Positions 1-6,801 of a stretch of DNA of 22,077 nt are shown here, one piece after another. Location: NCBI GenBank assembly GCA_937916085.1, contig CALGGO010000005.1, forward strand, positions 1-22,077. Reading direction: 5' to 3'. Made by a program: the position numbers and the translations under genes. The DNA comes from an uncultured Prevotellaceae bacterium (GTDB taxonomy: Bacteria > Bacteroidota > Bacteroidia > Bacteroidales > Muribaculaceae). Position 1 is the stretch's first letter, and each line of letters starts with the position of its first letter. Under the pieces are notes generated by a model. The model ran no database searches, was not told the origin of the DNA, and saw only the letters and a list, made by a program, of their open reading frames with translations.

Positions 1-47
1 TGCTCAACTTTTTTATCTCGACTGGCTTATAAAACCCGATTTTTATC

Positions 48-55
48 TAAATTTG
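48..55 (+). promoter_or_regulatory. Bacteroidetes -7 box (TAAATTTG) for the DUF4199 gene
   Basis: TAAATTTG matches the Bacteroidetes primary sigma -7 consensus TAnnTTTG exactly and lies 26 bases before the ATG at 82. No convincing -33 TTTG is visible at the usual spacing. Confidence 0.55.
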
Positions 56-81
56 CAGTTTGGAACAATTTTCAGCGCAAA

Positions 82-609
82 ATGTATCGCATCGACTTTA
101 AAAAGAACATCTACTCACTGAGTGCCGAGCTGGGGATTCCTTTCGGGGTTATCCTCTCGCTAGTGTCAGTGACGTTTGTCTTCTATGACAAAATGCCACT
201 GCTTAGCTTGCTGACTCCTGTCTTGTTGCTCTTGGCTCCAGTGGTGCTCTGCACCTTCCAACGCAAGAGGTTTGTAGCTCTTAATGGTTTTGCGATATAT
301 AGCGAGCTGTGGATTCTGGCGATTTTCACCACTCTGGGTGGGGGGCTTATCATGGCACTGGTTTCATACTTGATAATCAATTTTCTTAGGCCCGACTTCC
401 TTTATGACCAAATGCGTATTTTTCTAGACAACAAACCAGCTATCGACACTGAGACGGCAAAGACACTTGAAAAGATGATTACTCATCGTGCTTTGCCATC
501 GGCTCTCGAGTTCAGCATGATGCTGTTTTGGATTTTTGCCTGCTTAGGGAGCCTAGGAGGTGCCATCACGGCATTTATCGCCCAGAAAATACCCTATAAA
601 CAACATTAA
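82..609 (+). CDS. DUF4199 family membrane protein
   Basis: This 175-residue protein has four clear hydrophobic segments at about residues 15-35, 40-58, 76-102 and 143-168, with a charged stretch at 105-140 between the last two. The layout and length fit the DUF4199 family of Bacteroidetes inner-membrane proteins, whose function is unknown. It ends 24 bases before a GtrB/DPM1-like glycosyltransferase gene. From memory this pairing recurs in the phylum, so a role in supplying or flipping lipid-linked sugar is possible, but that is inference. The start follows a good -7 box. No soluble domain or catalytic motif is visible. The family call rests on topology and context, not on a diagnostic motif. 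Confidence 0.75.
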   Translation: MYRIDFKKNIYSLSAELGIPFGVILSLVSVTFVFYDKMPLLSLLTPVLLLLAPVVLCTFQRKRFVALNGFAIYSELWILAIFTTLGGGLIMALVSYLIINFLRPDFLYDQMRIFLDNKPAIDTETAKTLEKMITHRALPSALEFSMMLFWIFACLGSLGGAITAFIAQKIPYKQH

Positions 610-633
610 GATAACAATTTAAACAACACAATA

Positions 634-1587
634 ATGGACATTTCGGTTGTAGTACCCCTTTTCAACGAAGCAGAGTCGCTGCCCGAGTTGGCGGCATGGA
701 TAGAGCGCGTCATGGACGAGCACAATTTCTCCTACGAGGTGCTCATGATTGACGACGGCAGCACCGACGACTCCTGGCAGGTGATAAAAGAGCTCAGCGA
801 GAAGAACCCCTGCATCAAGGGCGTGCAGTTCAGGCGCAACTACGGCAAGTCACCGGCTCTACACACTGGTTTCGAGAGGGTGAAAGGCGATGTCGTCATA
901 ACTATGGATGCCGACCTGCAAGACTCGCCCGACGAGATACCAGAGCTCTACCGCATGATCACCGAGGAAAAATACGACCTGGTGAGCGGATGGAAACAGA
1001 AGCGCTACGACCCACTGTCGAAGACCATCCCCACCAAGCTCTTCAACGCCACAGCGCGCAAGGTGAGCGGCATCAAGAACCTGCACGACTTCAACTGCGG
1101 CCTAAAGGCCTACCGTCGCGATGTGGTGAAGCACATCGAGGTCTATGGCGACATGCACCGCTACATCCCCTACCTTGCCAAGAACGCCGGCTACGACAAG
1201 ATTGGTGAGAAAGTGGTGAAGCATCAGGCACGAAAATATGGCAAGTCGAAATTTGGTCTCGACCGCTTCGTCAACGGCTACCTCGACCTGATGACACTGT
1301 GGTTCCAGTCGAAGTTTGGCGTCAAGCCCATGCACTTCTTCGGCTTGCTAGGCAGCCTCATGTTCTTTATTGGACTGATTGCCGTCATCGCTGTGGGAGC
1401 CATAAAACTTTACAATATGCACGCCGGCAACCACTACATCCTAGTGACCGACTCGCCCTACTTCTACCTTGCCCTCACCTGCATGATTCTAGGCACACAG
1501 CTGTTCCTCTCTGGTTTCTTGGGTGAACTTATAGCCCGCAACTCCCAAAACCGCAACCACTACGAGATTGAGGAGGAAATAAAATAA
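634..1587 (+). CDS. GT2 glycosyltransferase, polyprenyl-phosphate sugar transferase type (GtrB/DPM1-like)
   Basis: This 317-residue protein starts with the GT-A fold strand VVVPLFNEAESL and has the nucleotide-sugar motif DDGSTDDS (about residues 40-47) and the metal-binding DADLQD at 92-97. Two C-terminal membrane helices follow at about 235-260 and 275-300. This architecture is typical of enzymes that move a hexose from a nucleotide sugar to undecaprenyl or dolichyl phosphate at the cytoplasmic membrane face, as in GtrB, ArnC and DPM1. The sugar cannot be told from sequence. It lies 24 bases after the DUF4199 gene and 10 bases before the next possible start, so co-transcription is likely. 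An A-rich leader (TTTAAACAACACAATA) replaces a Shine-Dalgarno, as is normal in this phylum. Confidence 0.92.
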   Translation: MDISVVVPLFNEAESLPELAAWIERVMDEHNFSYEVLMIDDGSTDDSWQVIKELSEKNPCIKGVQFRRNYGKSPALHTGFERVKGDVVITMDADLQDSPDEIPELYRMITEEKYDLVSGWKQKRYDPLSKTIPTKLFNATARKVSGIKNLHDFNCGLKAYRRDVVKHIEVYGDMHRYIPYLAKNAGYDKIGEKVVKHQARKYGKSKFGLDRFVNGYLDLMTLWFQSKFGVKPMHFFGLLGSLMFFIGLIAVIAVGAIKLYNMHAGNHYILVTDSPYFYLALTCMILGTQLFLSGFLGELIARNSQNRNHYEIEEEIK

Positions 1588-1630
1588 TAACTATAAAATG
1601 ACGACACAAAAGGTTAGATACAATGTAATT

Positions 1631-1670
1631 AGCTCCCCCTCTAAGACAGAGGGGGCTAGGGGGAGTATGA
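1631..1670. repeat. 40-bp dispersed hairpin repeat, copy A
   Basis: A G-C-rich block whose left arm CCCCCTCT can pair with AGAGGGGG (loop AAGAC) or, as CTCCCCC, with GGGGGAG further right. A second copy with about 35 of 40 identical positions lies at 4805-4844 in the same orientation. It sits between the GT2 stop and the DUF6452 coding region. Its last bases, AGTATGA, contain the ATG likely used by the lipoprotein gene. Confidence 0.8.
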
Positions 1671-2152
1671 CCACCAAGAGCAGATTGAAATATTTTCTTC
1701 ACAATACCATCCTTATGCTTGTCGTGGCTGTCTCTGTCGCTTCGTGCAACAACGACAACTGCATAGGCAACGGTTCATCAATTCCTCTCGCCGGATTTTA
1801 CGACGGCGACAAGCAAGTGTCCATTTCCAATCTCACCGTCTATGGCATTGGCGCTCCTAACGACAGCGTCATCATCGACAACACAAGCGCAAGCAGTGTA
1901 TATCTGCCTTTGCGACTATCAACCGGCAGCTGTAGCTATGTCTTTAATTACAACACCGAAGATGTTGAAAATGACACGATAACGCTAAGCTATGACGCGA
2001 TACCCTTTTTTCAGTCGCATGAGTGCGGAGCGATGTATAATTTCAAAATCACTTCGACGGAACACACCCGCAATGCCATTGATTCCGTTAGGATTCCTGA
2101 CCCCATGATCACTAACGCCGATGTCGTTTCCATTAAAATCTATGTGCAATGA
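1667..2152 (+). CDS. DUF6452 family lipoprotein
   Basis: Read from the ATG at 1667 this is a 161-residue lipoprotein. It has a basic start (MTTKSRLKYF), a hydrophobic core and a lipobox VASC with the acylated Cys at residue 27, followed by an Asn/Asp stretch. A frame-compatible ATG at 1598 would add 23 residues, partly encoded by the 40-bp repeat, and would give an odd signal peptide, so the shorter form is preferred. The mature part is beta-rich with several Cys. DUF6452 followed by DUF6048 is a pairing I recall in Bacteroidales, and the next gene overlaps by the four bases ATGA, implying translational coupling. Function is unknown, probably periplasmic or outer-membrane associated. Confidence 0.75.
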   Translation: MTTKSRLKYFLHNTILMLVVAVSVASCNNDNCIGNGSSIPLAGFYDGDKQVSISNLTVYGIGAPNDSVIIDNTSASSVYLPLRLSTGSCSYVFNYNTEDVENDTITLSYDAIPFFQSHECGAMYNFKITSTEHTRNAIDSVRIPDPMITNADVVSIKIYVQ

Positions 2153-3015
2153 GACGGTTCTTCTATAATATTATATGTATCGCTTGCATGATGGCTGCTG
2201 TCAATGGCTACGCACAAGATCAGGAACAGCAGCGCAAGGTGACACCTGTGAAACCTTCGACCAACAAGGTGCTCACACCGCCAAAAGGCACTAAAGAAGA
2301 AATTATCCAGCAATATCTTACGGGCGACACGGCACAGGCACGCGCGCAGGAGCGCAAAGACTCGCTGGCGAAAATCTATCCACACTACCCTAAGCTAACC
2401 GAACTCTCGTTGGGACTGAACTTCGGCGACGCCATCCTCATGGCTTTCGGGCAGAAGTATTCGTCGTTTGATGTCAGCGCCACACTCAATATGTGGAACC
2501 GCTTCCAGCCTGTGCTAATAGTGGGATTGGGGCGCGCCAAAGACACCCCCGACGACATGAACTACACCTACACCGGCAAACTTTCACCTTACTTCAAAAT
2601 TGGCGCCAACTACAATTTCCTCTTCAAAAATGAGCCGAGATATCAGCTCTATGCCGGTGTGAGACTGGGATTCAGCGCTTTCAAGTACGACATCACCGAT
2701 GTGCTCATCAACAACCCCTATTGGGGAGAATATGCCCAAAGCTATCAACTCAAGGGAATGAGTTCCAATGCCTTGTGGGGCGAGTTCCTGCTTGGACTCA
2801 AAGTTCACATCGCCAGCAACTGGTCTTTGGGGTGGGAAGCCAAGTTTCATGGCATTTTCAAGAGCAAGAAAAACGACAACGGCAACCCCTGGTACATTCC
2901 CGGCTACGGCACACAAAACGGCAAGTGGGCGTTCGGCCTCTCGCTCTACTACACTATCCCCCTAAACAAAGACCGCTGGCCAGTAAAGGAGGAGAAAAAA
3001 GGGGTAAAGAAATAA
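2149..3015 (+). CDS. DUF6048 family outer-membrane beta-barrel-type protein
   Basis: This 288-residue protein has an N-terminal signal peptide cleaved probably after GYA (about residue 22). A Gln/Lys-rich linker to about residue 75 follows, then an alternating aromatic/hydrophobic region with repeated strand patterns (LSLGLNFGDAILMAF, YQLYAGVRLGFSAF, WSLGWEAKFHGIF, WAFGLSLYYTIPL) that looks like a small outer-membrane beta-barrel. It overlaps the DUF6452 lipoprotein gene by ATGA, so the two products are likely made together and may form a pair. The Lys-rich tail after the last strand is unusual for a barrel, which normally ends in an aromatic residue. No enzyme motif is present and the function is unknown. 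Confidence 0.75.
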   Translation: MRRFFYNIICIACMMAAVNGYAQDQEQQRKVTPVKPSTNKVLTPPKGTKEEIIQQYLTGDTAQARAQERKDSLAKIYPHYPKLTELSLGLNFGDAILMAFGQKYSSFDVSATLNMWNRFQPVLIVGLGRAKDTPDDMNYTYTGKLSPYFKIGANYNFLFKNEPRYQLYAGVRLGFSAFKYDITDVLINNPYWGEYAQSYQLKGMSSNALWGEFLLGLKVHIASNWSLGWEAKFHGIFKSKKNDNGNPWYIPGYGTQNGKWAFGLSLYYTIPLNKDRWPVKEEKKGVKK

Positions 3016-3110
3016 AAGAATCAAAAGAAATAAATGAATAAAAGGAGTGAAAGGAAATAAAAACCACCCTCTCACTCCTAGCTATTCCTAGCCACTCCTA
3101 GCCCACTCCC
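3016..3110. repeat. Low-complexity word arrays between convergent genes
   Basis: Directly after the DUF6048 stop comes an A-rich array of words like AAAAGAAATAAA. It is followed by a roughly 10-bp tandem repeat which on the minus strand reads GAGTGGGCTAG, GAGTGGCTAG, GAATAGCTAG, GAGTGAGAGG. The first unit contains the stop codon (3098-3100) of the minus-strand oxidoreductase gene. No clear hairpin with a T-tract was found here. Confidence 0.6.
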
Positions 3111-4042
3111 GCCAGTGCCTGCTCATATTCCAGCACGAGGCGCTGCATCACGATTTCCACAGGTTCGATGTCGTTGCCTTTGAGCAGCGATGCGACTTGA
3201 CCTATCTCCAGTTCGCCATTCTCGATGTCGCCATCAAAAATGCCAACCTTAGTCCTTCCTATGCCTATGATATCCAGCAATTCTTCGGGGCTGGCACCAC
3301 GGTTCTCGGCTTCTTCAATTTCGGAGTAGAAGCCGCCCTTCACTAGGCGCGTGGGCGAGAGCTTGCGCAGCAGCAGCTTGGTGTCGCCTTCGTCCAAGTC
3401 AAGGCAGCGACGCTTGAACGCCTCGTGGGCGCCACTCTCCTGAGTGAGAGCAAAGAGCGTGCCTATCTGCACTCCCTCGGCACCAAGCACCTGCGCAGCG
3501 AGAATCGCCTCACCACTTGCTATGCCACCAGCCGCTATCAGCGGTAGTGAGGTGGCTTTGCGTGCAGCGGGAATTAGGCACATCGTAGTAGTCTCTTCCT
3601 TGCCGTTGTGGCCGCCAGCCTCAAAGCCCTCGGCGACAACAGCATCCACGCCAGCCTCCTCACACTTGCGGGCAAACGTGGAAGATGCCACCACATGGGC
3701 GACTTTTATTCCGCGCTCATGCAGCCAGCCAGTCCATTTCTTGGGGCTGCCGGCACTAGTGAAGACCACAGGCACATGCTCCTCGGCAATGACCTGCATC
3801 AACTCCGCCGAATTGGGCTTCATCAACGGCACGTTCACGCCAAAGGGCTTGCCATCAACAGCCTCACGGCACTGCTGAATGTGCTCACGCAGCACCTCGG
3901 CAGTCATCGAGCCTGCGCCTATCAGTCCAAGTCCGCCAGCGTTGCTTACCGCCGACGCCAGTTTCCAACCACTACACCACACCATGCCTCCAGCAATGAT
4001 AGGGTATTCAATTCCAAAGAGTTTGGTTATTCTGCCTTTCAT
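3098..4042 (-). CDS. NAD(P)H-dependent FMN oxidoreductase (nitronate monooxygenase / FabK-like family)
   Basis: This 314-residue protein is a complete TIM-barrel flavoenzyme of the 2-nitropropane dioxygenase/enoyl-ACP reductase II family. Visible signatures are PIIAGGM at the first strand (15-20), the Ala/Gly-rich NAGGLGLIGAGS, the phosphate-binding EAGGHNG (141-147), AAGGIASG (about 170-177) and GVQIGTLFALTQES (about 190-203). Such enzymes bind FMN and use NAD(P)H to oxidise nitronates or reduce enoyl-ACP. The two roles cannot be separated from sequence, and no fatty-acid genes lie nearby. The ATG at 4042 directly precedes the conserved first strand, so this start is safe. It is transcribed alone, convergent with the DUF6048 gene. 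No TAnnTTTG box was found upstream. Confidence 0.88.
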   Translation of the reverse strand: MKGRITKLFGIEYPIIAGGMVWCSGWKLASAVSNAGGLGLIGAGSMTAEVLREHIQQCREAVDGKPFGVNVPLMKPNSAELMQVIAEEHVPVVFTSAGSPKKWTGWLHERGIKVAHVVASSTFARKCEEAGVDAVVAEGFEAGGHNGKEETTTMCLIPAARKATSLPLIAAGGIASGEAILAAQVLGAEGVQIGTLFALTQESGAHEAFKRRCLDLDEGDTKLLLRKLSPTRLVKGGFYSEIEEAENRGASPEELLDIIGIGRTKVGIFDGDIENGELEIGQVASLLKGNDIEPVEIVMQRLVLEYEQALAGVG

Positions 4043-4050
4043 AATAATGT

Positions 4051-4105
4051 TTTTTAGCTAACAAGCTGACGAGTGAACAAGCCGACAAGACAATAGATTT
4101 TTTGC
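4051..4105. repeat. Degenerate AACAAGCTGAC-word element, copy 1
   Basis: The stretch starts TTTTTAGCTAACAAGCTGAC and continues with variants of the words AACAAG and GACAAG, ending in a T-rich run. A clearly related stretch with the same order (TTTTTAGC-AACAAGCTGAC ... AAGACAAT ... T-rich) lies at 6705-6764. Both are in plus-strand orientation and neither codes. Confidence 0.55.
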
Positions 4106-4269
4106 TCACCATAAGCTTTAATTTCAACACTCCAAAATTACAGCTTTTTTAGCAAACAATTCTACTATTCAAGGCACATTTGAAAGTAATCAGCGCTAAA
4201 AAAGCAGAAAACAGCACATCTTTAACCTCATTTGTTTTCGGTGGGCAGTATTTTGGCACACACTCGCTA

Positions 4270-4277
4270 TACCTTTG
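4270..4277 (+). promoter_or_regulatory. -7 box (TACCTTTG) for the small unknown gene
   Basis: TACCTTTG followed by CAA is a perfect Bacteroidetes -7 box 43 bases before the ATG at 4321. A TTTTGGCA at 4251 is closer than the usual -33 spacing. The rest of the 278-base divergent gap (4043-4320) holds only A+T-rich sequence and the word element at 4051-4105. Confidence 0.7.
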
Positions 4278-4307
4278 CAATGTAAAATAAAACATCTAAC
4301 AAAAAAC

Positions 4308-4312
4308 GGAGG
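4308..4312 (+). promoter_or_regulatory. Strong Shine-Dalgarno GGAGG
   Basis: GGAGG lies 8 bases before the ATG at 4321, the textbook spacing. This stands out because most genes in this window, as in Bacteroidetes generally, have A-rich leaders without a Shine-Dalgarno. Confidence 0.7.
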
Positions 4313-4320
4313 ATAAAACT

Positions 4321-4614
4321 ATGAACAACAACACAACATCATTATCACTCAACGATCAGATTTTTGCCACTCTTATGGTGGGAGGCAAAGTCCTGGCGAG
4401 CGTGTGCCGCAACAATTTTGCAAACATCAACGACGTGGTGCGTTTCATCTGCGCCAGCGCAGGACGCTTCATGGGATTGGCTCAACTCAACATCCGCAAC
4501 AAGACTCAAGGATGGAGCATGAACCTCGCCCTCTCCTCACGCCAAAGCATCCCACAACCCTCATTCCACACCGCACAGGCGAGCCAATATCGCCAAGCAT
4601 CTTTATTCGCATGA
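4321..4614 (+). CDS. Small unknown protein, 97 residues, own promoter and terminator
   Basis: I do not recognise this protein. It has no signal peptide and no membrane segment. A mixed region of residues 12-68 holds IFATLMVGGKVLASV, a DVVRFIC segment and the basic, Gly/Trp-containing stretch IRNKTQGWSMNLAL. A Ser/Gln-rich tail with no order follows. It is a well-delimited single gene: perfect -7 box at 4270, GGAGG at 4308 and a clean intrinsic terminator at 4710. That arrangement suggests strong, independent expression of a cytoplasmic protein. The conserved-looking part may be the first 70 residues only, with the tail free to vary. An overlapping frame at 4404-4643 is judged a shadow. Confidence 0.7.
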   Translation: MNNNTTSLSLNDQIFATLMVGGKVLASVCRNNFANINDVVRFICASAGRFMGLAQLNIRNKTQGWSMNLALSSRQSIPQPSFHTAQASQYRQASLFA

Positions 4615-4709
4615 CAACTAACAAGGAAACAACGTTTTTATAACTTCCTTAAATCTATACCTTGAAAACTATTTACTCGTAAATTTGTTCGACTTCATTT
4701 TAACCGAAG

Positions 4710-4738
4710 AAACCCTCCATGTGAATGGCGGGTTTTTT
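4710..4738 (+). terminator. Intrinsic terminator of the small unknown gene
   Basis: AAACCCTCCAT pairs with ATGGCGGGTTT around the loop GTGA, with one T/C mismatch, and is followed by a run of T (4733-4738 and beyond). It lies about 95 bases after the small gene's stop codon. Confidence 0.85.
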
Positions 4739-4804
4739 ATTGTCCCTAGACTAGAAGCCTTGAGGTTCTCTGTTAGGGTGCATCTAAAATTCGGAATTTG
4801 TTGC

Positions 4805-4844
4805 AACTCCCCTTCTAAGATAGAGGGGGTAAAGGGGAGTATGA
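4805..4844. repeat. 40-bp dispersed hairpin repeat, copy B
   Basis: This is the second copy of the repeat at 1631-1670, about 35 of 40 positions identical and in the same orientation, again ending AGTATGA. Here it lies in the gap between two genes that converge on 4615-4895. That gap holds only this repeat, the terminator at 4710-4738 and otherwise unremarkable A+T-rich sequence. Confidence 0.8.
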
Positions 4845-4895
4845 TAAAATCAAATGATTAAATACTAGGCTTCTGCCACAGCTATTCCCAATTAT

Positions 4896-5984
4896 TTAAT
4901 GAGATATCGTCGCTACGATATATTCTGAGCGGGTGCCAATGCGGTATTTCCCGCCCCAGATGCCGAGACCAGAGGAAATGTAGTAACGGGTGTTGCCTTT
5001 TTGTAGCGGTCCCCAAGCTTTTTCGTACATGGCATTCACCATCAAGCTGATGGGCCACACCTGTCCCTCGTGGGTGTGACCGCTGAACTGGAAATCTACT
5101 CCCGCCTGCTGCGCCTCCTCGAGGTTGTAGGGCTGGTGGTCGAGCAGAATAATGTATTTAGTGCTATCCACCCCATCTAGCAGGTGTTGAAGTGGCTTGC
5201 GCTTTTGGTTGAAACGGTCGTCACGCCCCGCTATCACTAGGTCGCCAACTGTGACAGTAGAGTCACGCAATAGAGTGACACCTGCCTGACGGTAGAAATC
5301 GAGCGACTTGTCGATGCCTGTGATATACTCGTGATTTCCCAAGCACGCCACCACTGGCGCCTTGAGCTGGTGGAAGTCGGCAGCCACGTCTTCCTCAAGC
5401 AGTGGCCGCACATAGCCGTCTATGATGTCGCCCGCAACAAGAATCAGGTCGGGGTTCTCATCATTTATCATCTTTACCCAACGCTGCCACTCAGCTTTAC
5501 GGTTGTGATAACCGAGATGGAGGTCGCTCACCATCACCACCTTAACAGGCTTAGAGATGTGTTTCGCGGTCGTTAATGAAAGTGGTTCACGCACCTTGTT
5601 ATTGTAATGGATATTGCCATAAACCAGCAACCCCGCTATCACAGCCGTGACAGCACCAGCAGTCCACGCGTTACAGTAAAGCCACTCCTTAGGCACTAGG
5701 TGACACAACCGCCCTACATCGAGCAAAACGAAAGCGATGAGCAGATATAGGAACACGATGAGCCACGAAGTGCTGATGTTGTAGCACGACGACGCCAGCC
5801 ACAGCGGCATGCGGTCGAAGACTCCCATAAAGCCAGCAAACATCATCAGCAGCGATGCCACCATAAGCCCCACCACCATCCATTTTGCCCACACAGGAAA
5901 CGGAAGCACCTGATACACATGCCATAACACATAGGCATGGACGAGCACCGCAAGGAGTATAATAACGATAAAACCTATCCTCAT
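4896..5984 (-). CDS. Membrane-anchored calcineurin-like metallophosphoesterase
   Basis: This 362-residue protein has four or five N-terminal hydrophobic segments (about 4-25, 34-55, 62-90, 108-124) and then a complete metallophosphoesterase domain. The metal-binding motifs are all present: DLH (154-156), GDIID (185-189), GNHE (216-219), a His in LDHQP (283) and GHTHEGQ (302-308). The fold and membrane anchor resemble the YkuE-type branch, whose members cleave phosphate esters at the membrane surface. The true substrate is unknown. The start at 5984 follows a perfect -7 box on the minus strand at 6013-6020. It is divergent from the nitroreductase gene and transcribed alone. Confidence 0.9.
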   Translation of the reverse strand: MRIGFIVIILLAVLVHAYVLWHVYQVLPFPVWAKWMVVGLMVASLLMMFAGFMGVFDRMPLWLASSCYNISTSWLIVFLYLLIAFVLLDVGRLCHLVPKEWLYCNAWTAGAVTAVIAGLLVYGNIHYNNKVREPLSLTTAKHISKPVKVVMVSDLHLGYHNRKAEWQRWVKMINDENPDLILVAGDIIDGYVRPLLEEDVAADFHQLKAPVVACLGNHEYITGIDKSLDFYRQAGVTLLRDSTVTVGDLVIAGRDDRFNQKRKPLQHLLDGVDSTKYIILLDHQPYNLEEAQQAGVDFQFSGHTHEGQVWPISLMVNAMYEKAWGPLQKGNTRYYISSGLGIWGGKYRIGTRSEYIVATISH

Positions 5985-6012
5985 AACTAAGAAAACTTAT
6001 GTATTTTGAGCA

Positions 6013-6020
6013 CAAAAATA
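6013..6020 (-). promoter_or_regulatory. -7 box (TATTTTTG) for the metallophosphoesterase gene
   Basis: Read on the minus strand, 6020 to 6013 is TATTTTTG, a full TAnnTTTG match 28 bases before the ATG at 5984. The divergent box for the nitroreductase gene lies about 55 bases to the right. Confidence 0.65.
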
Positions 6021-6073
6021 GTCATTTTAATTTTTATTCACGCACGCAAAGTGTTTTTTTCAAATAATTTTTC

Positions 6074-6081
6074 TATTTTTG
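6074..6081 (+). promoter_or_regulatory. -7 box (TATTTTTG) for the nitroreductase lipoprotein gene
   Basis: TATTTTTG is a full -7 match 20 bases before the ATG at 6102. Because it lies downstream of the first in-frame ATG at 6006, it argues that the shorter coding region is the real one. Confidence 0.7.
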
Positions 6082-6101
6082 TCAAAAATTTTTTATTCAC
6101 C

Positions 6102-6704
6102 ATGACAAATTACAAGATTTTATTTTTAGGAATTATTTCGCTTATGGCAAGTTGCAGTATTGAAGCCGAAGTGCTTCCAACTCCTCAGACCACTGGCGGC
6201 AAGCCGCTCATGCAAGTGATGAGTGAGCGCAAGTCAAGCCGCGACTATCAAGAGAACCAGTCAGTTACCAAACAAGACCTGAGCAATATGCTCTGGGCGG
6301 CTTGGGGCATCACACACGACGGCAAGCGCACCATCGCCACTGCCATGAACCGCCAAGAGCTGGTGCTTTACGTCATCACTCCCACCGAGGTGAGCCGCTA
6401 CAACCCCGATGCCAACACCCTCACCGTGGTCAACACTGGCGACTTCCGCAAATATTGCACCATGCAGGACTTCGCCGCCATCGCGCCCATCAATATCGTG
6501 TTGGCGGTAGATGTCACCAAGCAGAACAAGCCTGAGTTCCAAGCCTACACCGCAGGTGCAGCGTCCCAGAACATCTACCTCTACTGCGCTCAGGCTGGGC
6601 TTAAGACAGTGGTAAGGGCTGGCTTCGACCAGGAGAACCTTCCCAAAATGCTCAAACTCAGCGACAACGAGCGCATAATGTTTGTTCAGACTGTAGGTAA
6701 ATAA
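6102..6704 (+). CDS. Nitroreductase-family (SagB-like) lipoprotein
   Basis: From the ATG at 6102 the protein has 200 residues. A lipoprotein signal has its Cys at residue 18 (LMASC). A compact nitroreductase fold follows, with the FMN-contacting ERKSSRDY near residue 43, LSNMLWAAWGI, and the helix AGAASQNIYLYCAQAGL near residue 150. An ATG at 6006 would add 32 residues before the signal peptide and lies upstream of the promoter box, so it is rejected. Proteins of this type bind FMN and reduce small molecules with NAD(P)H, or act as dehydrogenases. The substrate is unknown. An FMN enzyme anchored outside the cytoplasm would need another electron donor, which is not seen here. Confidence 0.85.
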   Translation: MTNYKILFLGIISLMASCSIEAEVLPTPQTTGGKPLMQVMSERKSSRDYQENQSVTKQDLSNMLWAAWGITHDGKRTIATAMNRQELVLYVITPTEVSRYNPDANTLTVVNTGDFRKYCTMQDFAAIAPINIVLAVDVTKQNKPEFQAYTAGAASQNIYLYCAQAGLKTVVRAGFDQENLPKMLKLSDNERIMFVQTVGK

Positions 6705-6764
6705 TTTTTAGCAAACAAGCTGACAACCTAACGAGCAAGCAAGACAATCGTTTTATTTTCTGCT
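6705..6764. repeat. Degenerate AACAAGCTGAC-word element, copy 2
   Basis: Begins immediately after the nitroreductase stop codon with TTTTTAGCAAACAAGCTGAC, continues with AACGAGCAAGCAAGAC words and ends T-rich. It matches the order of the element at 4051-4105. Confidence 0.55.
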
Positions 6765-6801
6765 ACTCGCTGAGCGTTGTCGTCTTATCATCATTCAACT
6801 T

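Noticed and set aside
6006..6101. Earlier ATG for the nitroreductase lipoprotein
   Set aside because: It lies upstream of the promoter box at 6074 and would put 32 residues before a complete lipoprotein signal.
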